Origin: an uncultured Pseudomonadota bacterium
GTDB taxonomy: Bacteria > Pseudomonadota > Gammaproteobacteria > Steroidobacterales > Steroidobacteraceae
NCBI GenBank assembly: GCA_903832085.1
Contig: CAIKZZ010000022.1
Location: 62,001-126,000, forward strand
Direction of reading: 5' to 3'
DNA: 64,000 nt
The position numbers were made by a program, and so were the translations under genes. Below are positions 1-9,578 of this stretch, one piece after another; the stretch's first letter is position 1, and each line of letters begins with the position of its first letter. The notes under the pieces were generated by a model that saw only the letters and a program-made list of their open reading frames with translations, ran no database searches and had not been told where the DNA came from.

Positions 1-199
1 TGCGTTGCCTGCTGCGTTGTATCCTAAAAGTTGCGAAGGCCAATACTTCAGCGGACAGGTCTAGTGCTGCACTACATAAATCTGCGATCAAAGTGAGCGA
101 ATGGCTCGTGGCGACGGCGATCGTGCAGCCAATAAGCGCGATCATAGAGACGCCAAGACCCGCTATAGCAATACCTTCGGTTGAGCTCTTACCTGTCAC
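1..199 (-). CDS. Cation-efflux (CDF)-like membrane protein, N-terminal part, cut by window edge
   Basis: This is the beginning of a minus-strand gene that runs out of the window at base 1. The frame is open back to beyond base 300, so the start is uncertain; GTG at 199 gives MTGKSSTEGIAIAG, and GTG at 232 is an alternative. Two hydrophobic stretches flank the segment SHSLTLIADLCSAALD, which resembles the TM1-TM2 region of cation diffusion facilitators (pattern S-x-ALLAD...S..D followed by a basic loop, here FRIQRSRQR). In the usual CDF site the residue four before the last Asp is Asp or His; here it is Ser. Metal transport is inferred from this short piece only. It is transcribed away from the polysaccharide operon. 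Confidence 0.4.
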   Translation of the reverse strand, partial: MTGKSSTEGIAIAGLGVSMIALIGCTIAVATSHSLTLIADLCSAALDLSAEVLAFATFRIQRSRQR

Positions 200-550
200 G
201 GGGCCCCGGTCAACATGTTGATCGGTCGGCACGTGCGCGATGCGCTGAAGTGAGTAGGCAAGGCGCGAATCCTGTTTGATATGACGTATTGTGCACAAGA
301 GTCTCTCGGAGCCGCGCGTCTTGAATGCGAGGAGCCTATAGACAGAGTGAGCCTTACATATCGGCGACAGCAAATTCAAGTCGCATGAACGATTCGAGGC
401 GAGCCTGCAGTTGAGTGACGGGCTGACACGATCCACGCCGGTATAAATGATTGACGGCCTGCTGTTGGGCCTTATGACGCTCTATTTTAGTGCGGTGGCG
501 CACACCATTGGTGCGGTGTTGGCGGTCCGAGTCTGTTAACTTAGAAACGT
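200..550. other. Intergenic region before the polysaccharide operon
   Basis: About 350 bases separate the minus-strand membrane protein from the first gene of the polysaccharide operon. A TATAAA hexamer at 442-447 could be a -10 element for the operon, but no well-spaced -35 was found. A minus-strand reading frame at 354-611 overlaps the start of the next gene and has no family resemblance. No RNA gene was recognised. Confidence 0.3.
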
Positions 551-2122
551 ATGAAGCAGCACTTGAACTTGGGTAATGCGTTTCGTGGCGGCCGGTTGGC
601 GGCGTGCGCACGGCTACACCTGCATTGGCTAGACCGGGTGGTGGTGGGTTATGTTGCTGCGCCGCTCATTATTTTTCTGGTGGGCTGGTTGCAATGGTGG
701 GCCTCGGTGCCTCTGCTGATGTGCGTAGGCTATGCGTTACGGTCGGTGCTTTGGGTTGCGCCCGCCCGGCAGGTAGTGTCGCATGGGCTGAACACACTAC
801 GTTCATGGCAGTTGCTGCTCGCGCTTCTAGTCGCCGGTGTCTGGGGAGTGTTTGGGGGCACGGCGCATCTTGTGTATGCCAATCCGGACTGGCTAGTGCG
901 TGATGCTCTGTTGCATGACCTCGTCGTGTCGGGTTGGCCTGTGGGTTATGGCCTCAGTGCTGCCAAACTCACTGTATTACGAGCGCCAATTGGCTATTTT
1001 TTGCCGGCGGCACTGGTCGGCAAAGTTTTCGGCTTGGCTAGTGCCGACTGGGCTATGTTGCTGTGGACCATCATCGGAGTTGCGCTGTTCCTGATGCAAG
1101 TATTGTCACTGCTACGTCCGAAACGATGGGTGGCTATTGCGGGTCTGCTGATCGTTATTTTATTTAGTGGTATGGATATCATCGGCGCTATTTTAAATCG
1201 TGGCGCGACCTTTTATCAGAACGCCAACATCACGACGCATTTGGAGTGGTGGGCGCTAAGGTTTCAGTATTCGTCGATGACGACCCAGCTTTTTTGGGTC
1301 CCTAACCATGCACTGGGTGGCTGGTTGCTTATAGGTCTAGTTCTGCGTCATGAGCGTAGCTCAGTACTTGATGCCTTACTTCCGGTGCTTGTGATAGCGA
1401 CTTTCTTGTGGTCACCGTTAATGGCCCTAGGGCTTATCCCCTTTTTAACGTGGAAGGTGGGGGCGACTGCATGGGTGGCTCGCTCTTGGGAGGTGCTGCA
1501 TCCGCGGATTTGGCTTGTCTCCCTGCCGCTTGCGGTTGTGGTGCTTGCTTACATTGGACTCGATCCTGGGTCCATCCCGAAGGGATGGAGCCAAGTTAGC
1601 GGAGAGGGGGGGATGCATTACGCCCTGCGACATGCACAGTTTGTGCTCTTGGAGGCTGGCCTGATTGCAATCATGCTGCTGGCAATGCGTGTATCGGCGT
1701 TTGTCGTGATCGCAGCTGTTGTGCTCGCCATGCTGCCGTTGGTGTTTTTTGGGCCCGGCAATGACTTGGTTATGCGCGCTTCAATTCCAGCGTTGGCTGT
1801 CCTGGCGATATACTCGGCCCGCGCACTCACGGAGGATGGTAGAGCAGGTGGGATGCGGTATCGCGTCGGTCTAGGTGTATTGCTAGCCATTGGTGCCGTG
1901 ACTCCGATGCATGAGTTTGCGCGCGCGCTGATCTTGCCCGTGTGGCCACGAAATGCTGAGGCAACCATTGTTGGAACGAATTGCGGTGCGTATCCTGCAC
2001 ATTACATCGCGCGGCTTGGCCGCGAGCCGATTGGATGGCTGTTGCGACAGCCTCAAGTCTTGGCGGCGGGGCCGTTAGTGTGTTCGAACAGAGGGCTTGA
2101 ACTCATGTGGCAGTACAATTGA
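551..2122 (+). CDS. Polytopic inner-membrane protein, possible Gtr-type glycan-modifying transferase
   Basis: The 523-residue protein has roughly ten hydrophobic helices, starting at about residue 30 ([18 protein letters not shown]), with larger polar loops around residues 120-150 and 215-255 ([20 protein letters not shown]). No soluble glycosyltransferase domain is visible and I do not recognise the family with certainty. It is the first gene of an operon that ends in gtrB and gtrA. Known Gtr operons carry, besides those two, a large serotype-specific polytopic transferase that moves the lipid-linked sugar to O-antigen in the periplasm. Size, topology and position fit that role, but this is inference. 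A polymerase or GT39-like enzyme is also possible. It ends one base before the ATG of rfbF. Confidence 0.55.
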   Translation: MKQHLNLGNAFRGGRLAACARLHLHWLDRVVVGYVAAPLIIFLVGWLQWWASVPLLMCVGYALRSVLWVAPARQVVSHGLNTLRSWQLLLALLVAGVWGVFGGTAHLVYANPDWLVRDALLHDLVVSGWPVGYGLSAAKLTVLRAPIGYFLPAALVGKVFGLASADWAMLLWTIIGVALFLMQVLSLLRPKRWVAIAGLLIVILFSGMDIIGAILNRGATFYQNANITTHLEWWALRFQYSSMTTQLFWVPNHALGGWLLIGLVLRHERSSVLDALLPVLVIATFLWSPLMALGLIPFLTWKVGATAWVARSWEVLHPRIWLVSLPLAVVVLAYIGLDPGSIPKGWSQVSGEGGMHYALRHAQFVLLEAGLIAIMLLAMRVSAFVVIAAVVLAMLPLVFFGPGNDLVMRASIPALAVLAIYSARALTEDGRAGGMRYRVGLGVLLAIGAVTPMHEFARALILPVWPRNAEATIVGTNCGAYPAHYIARLGREPIGWLLRQPQVLAAGPLVCSNRGLELMWQYN

Positions 2123-2123
2123 G

Positions 2124-2894
2124 ATGAAAGCAGTGATCTTAGCGGGCGGGGTCGGTTCGCGGCTGTCGGAAGAGACTCAGTCGCGTCCAAAGCCAATGGT
2201 CGAGATCGGTGGCAGGCCGATGCTTTGGCATATCATGAAGATCTACGCGCATTACGGCATCACTGAGTTTGTTGTGTGCCTCGGTTACAAGGGGTACATG
2301 ATAAAAGAGTATTTTGCCAATTATGCATTACACATGTCGGATGTGACTTTCGACCTCGCGCGTAGTGCGCTCGAGGTGCATCACAATGCGGTCGAGCCGT
2401 GGCGCGTTACGCTGGTGTCAACCGGTGAGCATACGCAGACGGGTGGTCGGCTAAGGCGTGTGCGCGACTATTTAGGTGATGAAGATTTTTGTATGACATA
2501 TGGCGACGGTGTTGCCGATGTGGATATTGGAGCGCTTGTTGCGTTTCATAAGTCGGAACATCGTCTCGCAACGATCACTGCGGTGCAGCCACCGGGACGG
2601 TTTGGAGCGCTTGAGATGAGTGGTACCCAGGTCACCAGCATCAAGGAAAAACCACGCGGGGATGGTGCGTGGATTAATGGTGGCTTTTTTGTGTTATCGC
2701 CAAAGGCACTCGATGTGATTGATGGGGATGAGACACTCTGGGAAACAACGCCACTTGAGCGGCTTACTGATGCAAAGGAACTCTCGGCATACCGGCATGC
2801 TGGTTTTTGGCAGCCAATGGATACGCTACGAGATCGGGCCTATCTTGAGGAGCTTTGGACTAGTAATAAGGCGCCATGGAAAAAGTGGGAGTAA
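2124..2894 (+). CDS. rfbF: Glucose-1-phosphate cytidylyltransferase
   Basis: The enzyme makes CDP-glucose from CTP and glucose 1-phosphate, the entry step to CDP-linked 3,6-dideoxyhexoses. The 256-residue product starts [18 protein letters not shown], with the nucleotide-binding G-G-x-G-S-R-L-x-E-E motif near residues 8-17 and the substrate loop [11 protein letters not shown] just after. YGDGVADVD near residue 130 carries the metal-binding aspartates. ATG 2124 was chosen over an in-frame codon at 2097, which would add nine unrelated residues and overlap the upstream gene. The 3' end overlaps rfbG by 19 bases, pointing to translational coupling. The length matches RfbF of Salmonella and Yersinia. 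Confidence 0.93.
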   Translation: MKAVILAGGVGSRLSEETQSRPKPMVEIGGRPMLWHIMKIYAHYGITEFVVCLGYKGYMIKEYFANYALHMSDVTFDLARSALEVHHNAVEPWRVTLVSTGEHTQTGGRLRRVRDYLGDEDFCMTYGDGVADVDIGALVAFHKSEHRLATITAVQPPGRFGALEMSGTQVTSIKEKPRGDGAWINGGFFVLSPKALDVIDGDETLWETTPLERLTDAKELSAYRHAGFWQPMDTLRDRAYLEELWTSNKAPWKKWE

Positions 2895-3952
2895 CACCGT
2901 CGTTTTGGGCTGGGCGCAGAGTACTTGTGACCGGTCACACCGGTTTTAAGGGTTCATGGCTAAGTTTATGGTTGCAGCAGCTTGGCGCTGAGGTGACTGG
3001 TCTTTCGTTGCCCGCGGCATCAGCGCCTGCGCTTTTTGACCTCGCCGATGTTGGCAGTGGAATAGCTAGCGTGTATGCGGATATTCGGGACCAACTCGCC
3101 GTTGCACGCGTGCTGCGTGAGACGCGCCCGTCAGTGGTGTTGCACTTGGCGGCGCAGGCGCTGGTGCGCGAGAGCTACCGTCAGCCATTGGATACGTTCT
3201 CGACCAATATTCTTGGGACTGGGCATGTGCTTGAGGCGGTTCGTCACTGCGACGCTGTCCGTGCAGTAGTCGTGGTCACTAGTGATAAATGCTATCGAAA
3301 CACAGACTCAGGTCGTGCATTTATCGAAACTGATCCGTTGGGCGGCTCTGATCCATACAGTAGTAGCAAGGCTGCGGCCGAACTGATTACTGAGGCGTAT
3401 CGTGCGAGTTTTTTAAGTTCAAGTGCTGTGGGGGTGGCCACCGCGCGGGCCGGTAATGTGATTGGTGGTGGCGATTGGTCTGCAGACCGGTTAATTCCAG
3501 ACGCGGTGCGCGCCTGGGTTGGTGGGCAGTCATTGATGTTGCGTTATCCAGGCGCCACGCGACCCTGGCAGCACGTGCTCGAGCCCTTGCGCGGGTGCTT
3601 AACGCTCGTGGAGGCTCTGGTGGCGCAGCCTGCGCGGTTCTCGGGTGCTTGGAACTTTGGTCCCGCGGCCGCGTCGGCGCGTACGGTGGGTGCGGTGGCT
3701 GACGCCGCGGCACTGTGCTGGGGAGGGCAGGCGGCCGTACGGTTGGGTTCAAACGTTGGCGAGGCGGCTGAAGCGCAGCAGTTGCAGCTCGACTCGAGTA
3801 AAGCCTGGGAGCAGTTGCAGTGGCAGACACGCTGGTCATTCAACGAAACCGTTGAGCAGACCATGCGTTGGTATCTTAAATGGCATCAAGGTGAGCCGAT
3901 GCGCGCATTCAGTCTTGCGCAGTTGGCAGCGTATGAGGGGTCTGCAGGGTGA
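2876..3952 (+). CDS. rfbG: CDP-glucose 4,6-dehydratase
   Basis: This NAD-dependent extended short-chain dehydrogenase converts CDP-glucose to CDP-4-keto-6-deoxyglucose, the branch-point intermediate of CDP-dideoxy sugars. The 358-residue protein has the Rossmann motif GHTGFKGSW at about residues 20-28, typical of RfbG. The catalytic Y-x3-K pair is DPYSSSK near residues 160-164, and TSDKCYRN supplies the Ser/Thr-Asp-Lys segment. It starts inside the end of rfbF and its stop overlaps the start of rfbH by four bases (GTGA), so the three genes form one translationally coupled unit. Confidence 0.93.
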   Translation: MEKVGVTPSFWAGRRVLVTGHTGFKGSWLSLWLQQLGAEVTGLSLPAASAPALFDLADVGSGIASVYADIRDQLAVARVLRETRPSVVLHLAAQALVRESYRQPLDTFSTNILGTGHVLEAVRHCDAVRAVVVVTSDKCYRNTDSGRAFIETDPLGGSDPYSSSKAAAELITEAYRASFLSSSAVGVATARAGNVIGGGDWSADRLIPDAVRAWVGGQSLMLRYPGATRPWQHVLEPLRGCLTLVEALVAQPARFSGAWNFGPAAASARTVGAVADAAALCWGGQAAVRLGSNVGEAAEAQQLQLDSSKAWEQLQWQTRWSFNETVEQTMRWYLKWHQGEPMRAFSLAQLAAYEGSAG

Positions 3953-5514
3953 GCGCTATCTCTACTGGAATGATCGCACGGCTAGCGGACGGCAACATGG
4001 CGCTCGTGCTCGGCGTGCCTGATGCAGAAGGGTACGTACGGACAATTCCGGTCACCAGGCAGCTAACCGATGTCGCCCATGCTCTGTGCCTTCAAGAGAC
4101 CGATTTTGTTGAAGGATCCGCCACCGGTTGGTTGCGGCTCAATCGTCAGTCATGGATGGTGCTCAGTGGTGCGACGGTCGAGGCGCGCTTATCAGACGCA
4201 ACCCTCGGGCGGGTTCATCGGGCATTGTGCGTCAATGAAGCGCGCGACTATGCCGCGGTGGCCTTCGATACGCAGTCCTTCGTGCCTGGCGTGTCTACGA
4301 TTCCGCCGTCAGGTAAGGTAATCGGCGCGCGGGAGCTGGAGTTGCTCGTCGAGGCCTCATTGGATGGCTGGCTGACAAGTGGGCGCTTCAATACGCTGTT
4401 TGAGCGTCAGTTGGGTCGCTACCTTGGCCGTCGTCACGTGCTCACCACCAACTCTGGTTCATCGGCTAACCTCCTGGCGCTGTCAGCGCTGACCTCTACG
4501 CTGCTTGGTGAGCGTGCACTGCGAGCGGGCGATGAAATTATTACTGTAGCGGCGGGTTTCCCCACAACAGTGAACCCAGCGTTACAGCATGGTTTAGTTC
4601 CAGTCTTTGTAGATGTTTGCTTGCCGACCTACAACATCGACGTGAGCAAGTTAGCTGATGCGCTGTCTCCACGCACTCGCGCGATCATGATTGCTCACAC
4701 GCTTGGTAATCCGTTTGATCTTGATGCGGTCATGGAGTTCGCGACTCGAAATAATCTATGGGTTATCGAGGATTGCTGCGACGCGCTCGGCTCTTTATAT
4801 AAGGGGCGTAAGGTTGGTGGCTTTGGGCATATTGGTACCTTAAGTTTTTATCCGGCACATCACATCACAATGGGTGAGGGTGGCGCTGTATTTACAGACG
4901 ATCCGCTCCTGAAGCGTGCACTAGAGTCCATTCGGGATTGGGGTCGGGACTGCTACTGCGCACCAGGTAAAGACAATACGTGTCGCAAGCGCTTTCAGTG
5001 GCAGTTGGGTGATTTACCCATGGGGTACGATCACAAGTACACCTATTCGCATTTGGGCTACAACCTCAAAATTACTGATATGCAGGCGGCAGTCGGCGTC
5101 GCGCAGTTGGAGCGCCTCGAAGGCTTTATCGCTAGGCGCCGAGAAAATTTCGCTTATTTGCATACGCGCTTGGCTGAGTTAACGCCGTATTTGGTTTTGC
5201 CCGAGGCCACGAGTGGTAGCGAGCCCTCCTGGTTCGGTTTTCCGTTGACGCTGACCGAGGCCTATAGCGGTCAGCGTGAGGCGTTGGTTAAGTATTTGAA
5301 TCAGGCTCAAATTGGGACACGCTTGCTTTTCGCCGGGAACTTAACGCGTCAACCGTATTTTAAGGACCGTCTCTATCGGGTGAGTGGGACGCTAGATATA
5401 ACCGATCGCGTCATGCGCGACACTCTGTGGCTTGGTATCTATCCTGGCATCACGCCTGGGATGTTGGATTTTGTTGCAGACACGGTTGTAAAGTTTTTTA
5501 AGGCGGCTCGGTGA
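3949..5514 (+). CDS. rfbH: CDP-4-keto-6-deoxyglucose 3-dehydrase with extra N-terminal domain
   Basis: RfbH (E1, AscC/DdhC) is a PMP- and [2Fe-2S]-dependent enzyme that removes the 3-hydroxyl of CDP-4-keto-6-deoxyglucose. Residues from about 90 onward match the family closely ([22 protein letters not shown]). The usual PLP lysine is replaced by His in [14 protein letters not shown] near residue 303, the hallmark of this dehydrase. The cluster cysteines are present as C-x-C-x7-C in [12 protein letters not shown] (about 333-345) plus the distal Cys in EDCCDALG. At 521 residues it is about 85 longer than the usual ~437. The extension, read from GTG 3949, looks faintly like the C-terminal part of a PemK/MazF-type beta-barrel (WLRLNRQ...[14 protein letters not shown]). 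There is no break in frame, so this is a fusion and not a separate gene. Confidence 0.92.
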   Translation: MSAISTGMIARLADGNMALVLGVPDAEGYVRTIPVTRQLTDVAHALCLQETDFVEGSATGWLRLNRQSWMVLSGATVEARLSDATLGRVHRALCVNEARDYAAVAFDTQSFVPGVSTIPPSGKVIGARELELLVEASLDGWLTSGRFNTLFERQLGRYLGRRHVLTTNSGSSANLLALSALTSTLLGERALRAGDEIITVAAGFPTTVNPALQHGLVPVFVDVCLPTYNIDVSKLADALSPRTRAIMIAHTLGNPFDLDAVMEFATRNNLWVIEDCCDALGSLYKGRKVGGFGHIGTLSFYPAHHITMGEGGAVFTDDPLLKRALESIRDWGRDCYCAPGKDNTCRKRFQWQLGDLPMGYDHKYTYSHLGYNLKITDMQAAVGVAQLERLEGFIARRRENFAYLHTRLAELTPYLVLPEATSGSEPSWFGFPLTLTEAYSGQREALVKYLNQAQIGTRLLFAGNLTRQPYFKDRLYRVSGTLDITDRVMRDTLWLGIYPGITPGMLDFVADTVVKFFKAAR

Positions 5515-7361
5515 ACCCGTTACCTCCCACTGTTGCTGAGCAGGTCGCTGAGTGGTTAGTCGCACATGGCTATCGTCAGGTGTTTGCTGTTACCGGTGGT
5601 GGCGCGATGTTTTTGAATCACGCGCTAGCGAGCCACCCGAAACTCACAGTCACCTTTATGCACCACGAGCAAGCCTGCGCTATGGCAGCCGAGGGCTATG
5701 CCCGCATTAACGGACACCCAGCTGTGGTGAACGTGACTTCGGGTCCTGGCGGTTTAAATGCGCTCAATGGCGTGTTTGGCGCGTATACGGATTCCATACC
5801 GATGTTGGTCATCTCCGGACAGGTGAAGCGCCAAACCGCGTTGTCTTTTGTCAGCGTCCCGGGTCTGCGTCAACTTGGTGATCAGGAGGCGCGTATCGTG
5901 GACATTGCACAGCCCATCACTAAAGGTGCCTGGGCTATTGGCTCTGCGGGCGAGCTTGGGGCATTGCTGCCAGAGGCTGCGCGACGCGCAACTGACGGTC
6001 GGCCAGGGCCGGTTTGGCTGGATATTCCCATCGATGTCCAGTCATCACGTGAACCTATTACTTGGAACGCGGCGTCTACTGTCGACACGCAGAGTTTAGC
6101 CAATGGTTTGCCGCTGAAGCAGGCGGTCGCAGGCGTCGTCGCGTTGTTAAAAAAAGCATCGCGCCCTCTGGTACTTGCGGGGACCGGAGTGAGGTTAGCC
6201 AAGGCTGAGCGCTTGTTGCTCGAGGTGGTAGAAGCTGCACAGATTCCATTAGCGACGGCATGGACGCACGATCTGATTGCGTCAGACCATCCGCTGTTTG
6301 CTGGTCGACCCGGAACCATTGGGACCCGTGCTGGCAACCTATGTCTACAGGCTGCAGATTTGGTCGTGGTTGTCGGGTCTCGGCTCAATATTCGTCAGGT
6401 AAGTTACAACTGGGATAGTTTTGCGAGTCATGCGCACATTGTCCAGGTAGATATCGATCCTGCTGAGCTGTCAAAACCACTGGTGCGACCAGATACAGCG
6501 ATTGTCAGTGACGCGGGCGACTTTCTAAAAGAAGTGCTTACAGCGCTCCGGCATTCGGAGCACAAGCTACCGTCCTACGCTGCTTGGACTGGGTGGTGCC
6601 AGAAAATTCGTCAACGTTATCCGGCGTGTGAACCAACCAATACGAGTGCTCAGGGCATTATTAATCCATACCACGCCATAATGGCGCTCTTTGCCTGTCT
6701 GCCAGATACCGCAATCATTGCCTGCGGGAACGCCTCTGCATGCATCATTCCATTTCAGATTGGTGAGCTGCGCGTTGGCCAGCGGCTATTCAGTAACTCG
6801 GGATCGGCTTCAATGGGCTATGAGCTTCCGGCTGCCATTGGCGCGGCGATGGCGGCTCTAGCTACGCCACCAGTAGGCCGCAAAGTCATTTGCATCGCCG
6901 GTGACGGCAGTTTGCTGATGAATCTACAAGAGATGCAGACGCTAAAGACATTGAATCTTGATGTCAGTATCGTGGTGATTGCCAATAATGGCTATCTATC
7001 GATTCGCCAGTCGCATCAAAACTTTTTTGAGTCTGTCGTTGGCGCTGATGATACCTCGGGTGTTGAGTGTCCAGACTATGTGTCAATCGCGCGCGCTTTC
7101 GGACTGCGTGCATGCGCCATCCGGGGGCCAAACGAACTGTCTGCGTTACGTGATCTTTTATTGCAGCCAGGGCCTCAGCTCATCGAAATCCATGTGGATC
7201 CATCGCAAGGATTTGCGCCAAAACTCAAATCGCGTCTGGATGAAACTGGCGCGTTTCTGACGCCAGAGCTCGATGACCTGTTTCCGTTTTTACCGGTTGA
7301 GGAGCTGAGGTCCGTACGTGATAGTGCGCGATCTATCGTGTCTGAGGGCCATAAATCGTGA
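5511..7361 (+). CDS. ThDP-dependent acetolactate-synthase-like enzyme, YerE-type candidate
   Basis: The 616-residue protein has the three-domain layout of acetohydroxyacid synthases. The catalytic Glu for cofactor activation lies in [16 protein letters not shown] near residue 52, a central domain follows, and the ThDP motif starts at GDGSLLMN (about 463) and ends in VVIANNGY. In a CDP-3,6-dideoxyhexose operon the best match of role is YerE of Yersinia, a ThDP flavoenzyme that adds a two-carbon acetyl unit from pyruvate to C4 of CDP-3,6-dideoxy-4-ketoglucose on the way to yersiniose. That specific role is inferred from context. Housekeeping IlvB/IlvG is unlikely because no small regulatory subunit is near. 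GTG 5511 overlaps the rfbH stop by four bases. Confidence 0.75.
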   Translation: MNPLPPTVAEQVAEWLVAHGYRQVFAVTGGGAMFLNHALASHPKLTVTFMHHEQACAMAAEGYARINGHPAVVNVTSGPGGLNALNGVFGAYTDSIPMLVISGQVKRQTALSFVSVPGLRQLGDQEARIVDIAQPITKGAWAIGSAGELGALLPEAARRATDGRPGPVWLDIPIDVQSSREPITWNAASTVDTQSLANGLPLKQAVAGVVALLKKASRPLVLAGTGVRLAKAERLLLEVVEAAQIPLATAWTHDLIASDHPLFAGRPGTIGTRAGNLCLQAADLVVVVGSRLNIRQVSYNWDSFASHAHIVQVDIDPAELSKPLVRPDTAIVSDAGDFLKEVLTALRHSEHKLPSYAAWTGWCQKIRQRYPACEPTNTSAQGIINPYHAIMALFACLPDTAIIACGNASACIIPFQIGELRVGQRLFSNSGSASMGYELPAAIGAAMAALATPPVGRKVICIAGDGSLLMNLQEMQTLKTLNLDVSIVVIANNGYLSIRQSHQNFFESVVGADDTSGVECPDYVSIARAFGLRACAIRGPNELSALRDLLLQPGPQLIEIHVDPSQGFAPKLKSRLDETGAFLTPELDDLFPFLPVEELRSVRDSARSIVSEGHKS

Positions 7362-8443
7362 TGCAGGAGGTGGCACGGGCCGGCGTCATATCACTTGCCT
7401 CCCTAAGGGACACTGGTGTGCAGCTTTTCGGAGCAGGGCAGTTTGCCCGGGGTGTTGCGCGTGCCTTGCGAACGCATGGTGTGACGGTGCATCGGTTTCT
7501 CGTGTCCCATGTGCCGCTGGAGTCGGTTGTCGATGGCATTGTCTGCGAGGTCGTATCACCCTTCGCTTTAGAGGCGGGACCTACGTGGATTGCTGTACAT
7601 AATCATCACCGCGTGAGCGACACGGTGATGCTCACAAACGAGTTGCGTACCTTAAGCCCAAATGTGCAGCTAGTCTGGCCACAACAGTACTATCCGGTAC
7701 TCGAGGCTGATCTAGGCTGGCGTTTCTGGTTGCATTCAGTCGATGATTATGTGCTCATGCGTGATCGGATCGCGAGTGGGCGGGCGCTACTCAATGATGA
7801 GGTGAGTCGCCAAAACTATGATGCAGTACTGGCTTTTCGCACGGCCATGTCAGATCCTGTGGCGCCGCAGCCGGATGGTGAGATTACCTATTTGCCCACA
7901 TGGTTTCGGAGCCATCTGCAGCAACCTTTACAGTTTGTTGATGCTGGCGCTTACCATGGGGAGACAACATTGCTGTTTGCCTCCTTAGTGCCGGTGGCGA
8001 CGGCCTATGCGTTTGAGCCCGACCCTGTGAACCACGAGCAGATGCTACGTGCGTTTACTCATTCGACGCTCGATGTAAAGTCCTATCGTGCCGGGGTGGG
8101 TGCTGCCTCCGGAAGTGTCGGCTTTTCAGGCGGGTCTGGTGAGTCGAGTCATGTGTCTGAGACCGGGGCGACGCGTGTGCCGGTGGTCACATTATCGGAG
8201 GCGTTGGCTGACGTGCCGATCAATTTTATTAAGCTTGACGTTGAGGGGCAGGAACGACCAGCACTGGAGGGGGCCCGCGCTTTGATCGAGGCTGAGCGGC
8301 CACTATTGGCGATCGCTGGCTACCACTTGTGGGATGACTTGTGGGAGATTCCGCAGTTAATCAACTCGTTTAAGCGCAATTATCGGATCGCTTTGGGCGT
8401 GCATAAGTATAATACTTTCGATCTCGTTTTTTACGCTTACTAG
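7358..8443 (+). CDS. FkbM-family methyltransferase
   Basis: The C-terminal part has the FkbM SAM-dependent methyltransferase fold: FVDAGAYHGETTLLFA near residue 193 is the SAM-binding loop, AYAFEPDPVNHEQM follows, and FIKLDVEGQERPALEGA near 290 is the family signature. Residues 1-150 form a separate domain with a Rossmann-like start (GVQLFGAGQFARGVARAL) and no clear assignment. FkbM enzymes O-methylate sugars and polyketides, so this gene probably methylates a hydroxyl of the sugar or glycan made by the operon. The start is GTG 7358 or ATG 7361; both overlap the end of the ThDP enzyme. Confidence 0.8.
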   Translation: MMQEVARAGVISLASLRDTGVQLFGAGQFARGVARALRTHGVTVHRFLVSHVPLESVVDGIVCEVVSPFALEAGPTWIAVHNHHRVSDTVMLTNELRTLSPNVQLVWPQQYYPVLEADLGWRFWLHSVDDYVLMRDRIASGRALLNDEVSRQNYDAVLAFRTAMSDPVAPQPDGEITYLPTWFRSHLQQPLQFVDAGAYHGETTLLFASLVPVATAYAFEPDPVNHEQMLRAFTHSTLDVKSYRAGVGAASGSVGFSGGSGESSHVSETGATRVPVVTLSEALADVPINFIKLDVEGQERPALEGARALIEAERPLLAIAGYHLWDDLWEIPQLINSFKRNYRIALGVHKYNTFDLVFYAY

Positions 8444-8451
8444 GACCCCTC

Positions 8452-9540
8452 ATGCCCACAATTTTCGAGAACTTATTTGTGCTCGAGGTGGCCAACAACC
8501 ACTGGGGACAGATTGAGCGTGGTCGAAAAATCATTAACGACTTTGCGCAGGTGGTTCGGTTTAATAATGTCCGGGCCGCCATCAAGTTGCAGTTCCGTGA
8601 TGTGGATGCGTTTATCCAGACCCAGTTCAAAGGTCGCGAGGATATACGCTACATCAATAAAACGGAGGTGACTCGTCTCGATTTTGAGCAGTACGCGACG
8701 TTAGTTGAGTGGATCCGCTCGCAGGGCTGTTTGCCAATGGCAACGGCATTTGATGAAGCCTCCGTCGATCTGTGTGAGGAGCTCGATCTGCCAATCATTA
8801 AGGTGGCGAGCTCCGATATTAATGATTGGTTTTTGCTCGAGCGTATTGCGAAGACGCGTCGGCCAGTCATTGTCTCGACCGGCGGATCGTCCGTCAAAGA
8901 CGTGGATGATTTAGTGTCATTTTTTCACAATCGTTCGATACCACTTGCGATTAATCATTGCGTGTCTCTGTATCCATCTGAGGATGCAGAATTGGAGTTA
9001 AACCAAATTGATTACCTGCGCAGCCGCTATCCTGGCCTGACGATTGGTTTTTCGACACACGAGTACAAAGACTGGTCGAGCTCGATGCTGATTTCCTATG
9101 CGAAAGGGGCACGCCTGTGGGAACGTCATGTGGACATTGATGCAGACGGGATGGGCGTGTCGGCGTATTGTTCCTTGCCTCACCAAGTTGACGCCTGGTT
9201 CAAGGCGTTTAAAAAAGCTCAAGAAATGTGTGGCGGGAGTGGCGAGATAAAGCGCTTACCCTCGCGTCGCGAGGTAGAGTATTTAGATGCCTTAGTACGT
9301 GGCGTGTACGCAAAGCGCGCACTGCCAAAAGGGCATACATTTCACCATGCTAGTATGGACCAAGATTTCTACCTCGCTATTCCGCTACAAAAGGGCCAGT
9401 TGTCGTGTCGTGAGATTATGGCCGGGCAGGTCACGTCGCAGGCAATTGCAGCGGATGCGCCAGTACGTATCGATGACGTGGAAAGTCCATATGCATCGAA
9501 CCCTGAGTTGCGCGACTTAATTTATCGGCGCGGGCTGTAG
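8452..9540 (+). CDS. NeuB-like (sialic-acid-synthase family) aldol-condensing enzyme with SAF domain
   Basis: NeuB-family enzymes condense phosphoenolpyruvate with a hexosamine to form nonulosonic acids. The 362-residue protein opens with EVANNHWG (residues 12-19), the counterpart of the E-x-x-x-N-H-x-G motif. It keeps the active-site Lys (IKVASSD) and the two metal-binding histidines (INHCVSLYP and GFSTHEYKD). A C-terminal antifreeze-like SAF domain begins near VYAKRALPKG. The family's K-H-F-T-L-D is RHVDID here, and the SAF arginine in the usual R-P-G-x-G-I strand is absent (YLAIPLQKGQL). No companion epimerase, nonulosonate cytidylyltransferase or aminotransferase is seen, so the acceptor is unlikely to be ordinary ManNAc. 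It sits nine bases after the FkbM gene in the same operon. Confidence 0.75.
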   Translation: MPTIFENLFVLEVANNHWGQIERGRKIINDFAQVVRFNNVRAAIKLQFRDVDAFIQTQFKGREDIRYINKTEVTRLDFEQYATLVEWIRSQGCLPMATAFDEASVDLCEELDLPIIKVASSDINDWFLLERIAKTRRPVIVSTGGSSVKDVDDLVSFFHNRSIPLAINHCVSLYPSEDAELELNQIDYLRSRYPGLTIGFSTHEYKDWSSSMLISYAKGARLWERHVDIDADGMGVSAYCSLPHQVDAWFKAFKKAQEMCGGSGEIKRLPSRREVEYLDALVRGVYAKRALPKGHTFHHASMDQDFYLAIPLQKGQLSCREIMAGQVTSQAIAADAPVRIDDVESPYASNPELRDLIYRRGL

Positions 9541-9578
9541 TCTGTGCGCGCAATCCGGCCAGTACATTTAGCATTACA

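Noticed and set aside
3387-3839. A 150-codon antisense frame inside rfbG
   Set aside because: Low-complexity Arg/Pro/Ala translation, typical of a shadow frame; rfbG motifs explain this DNA.
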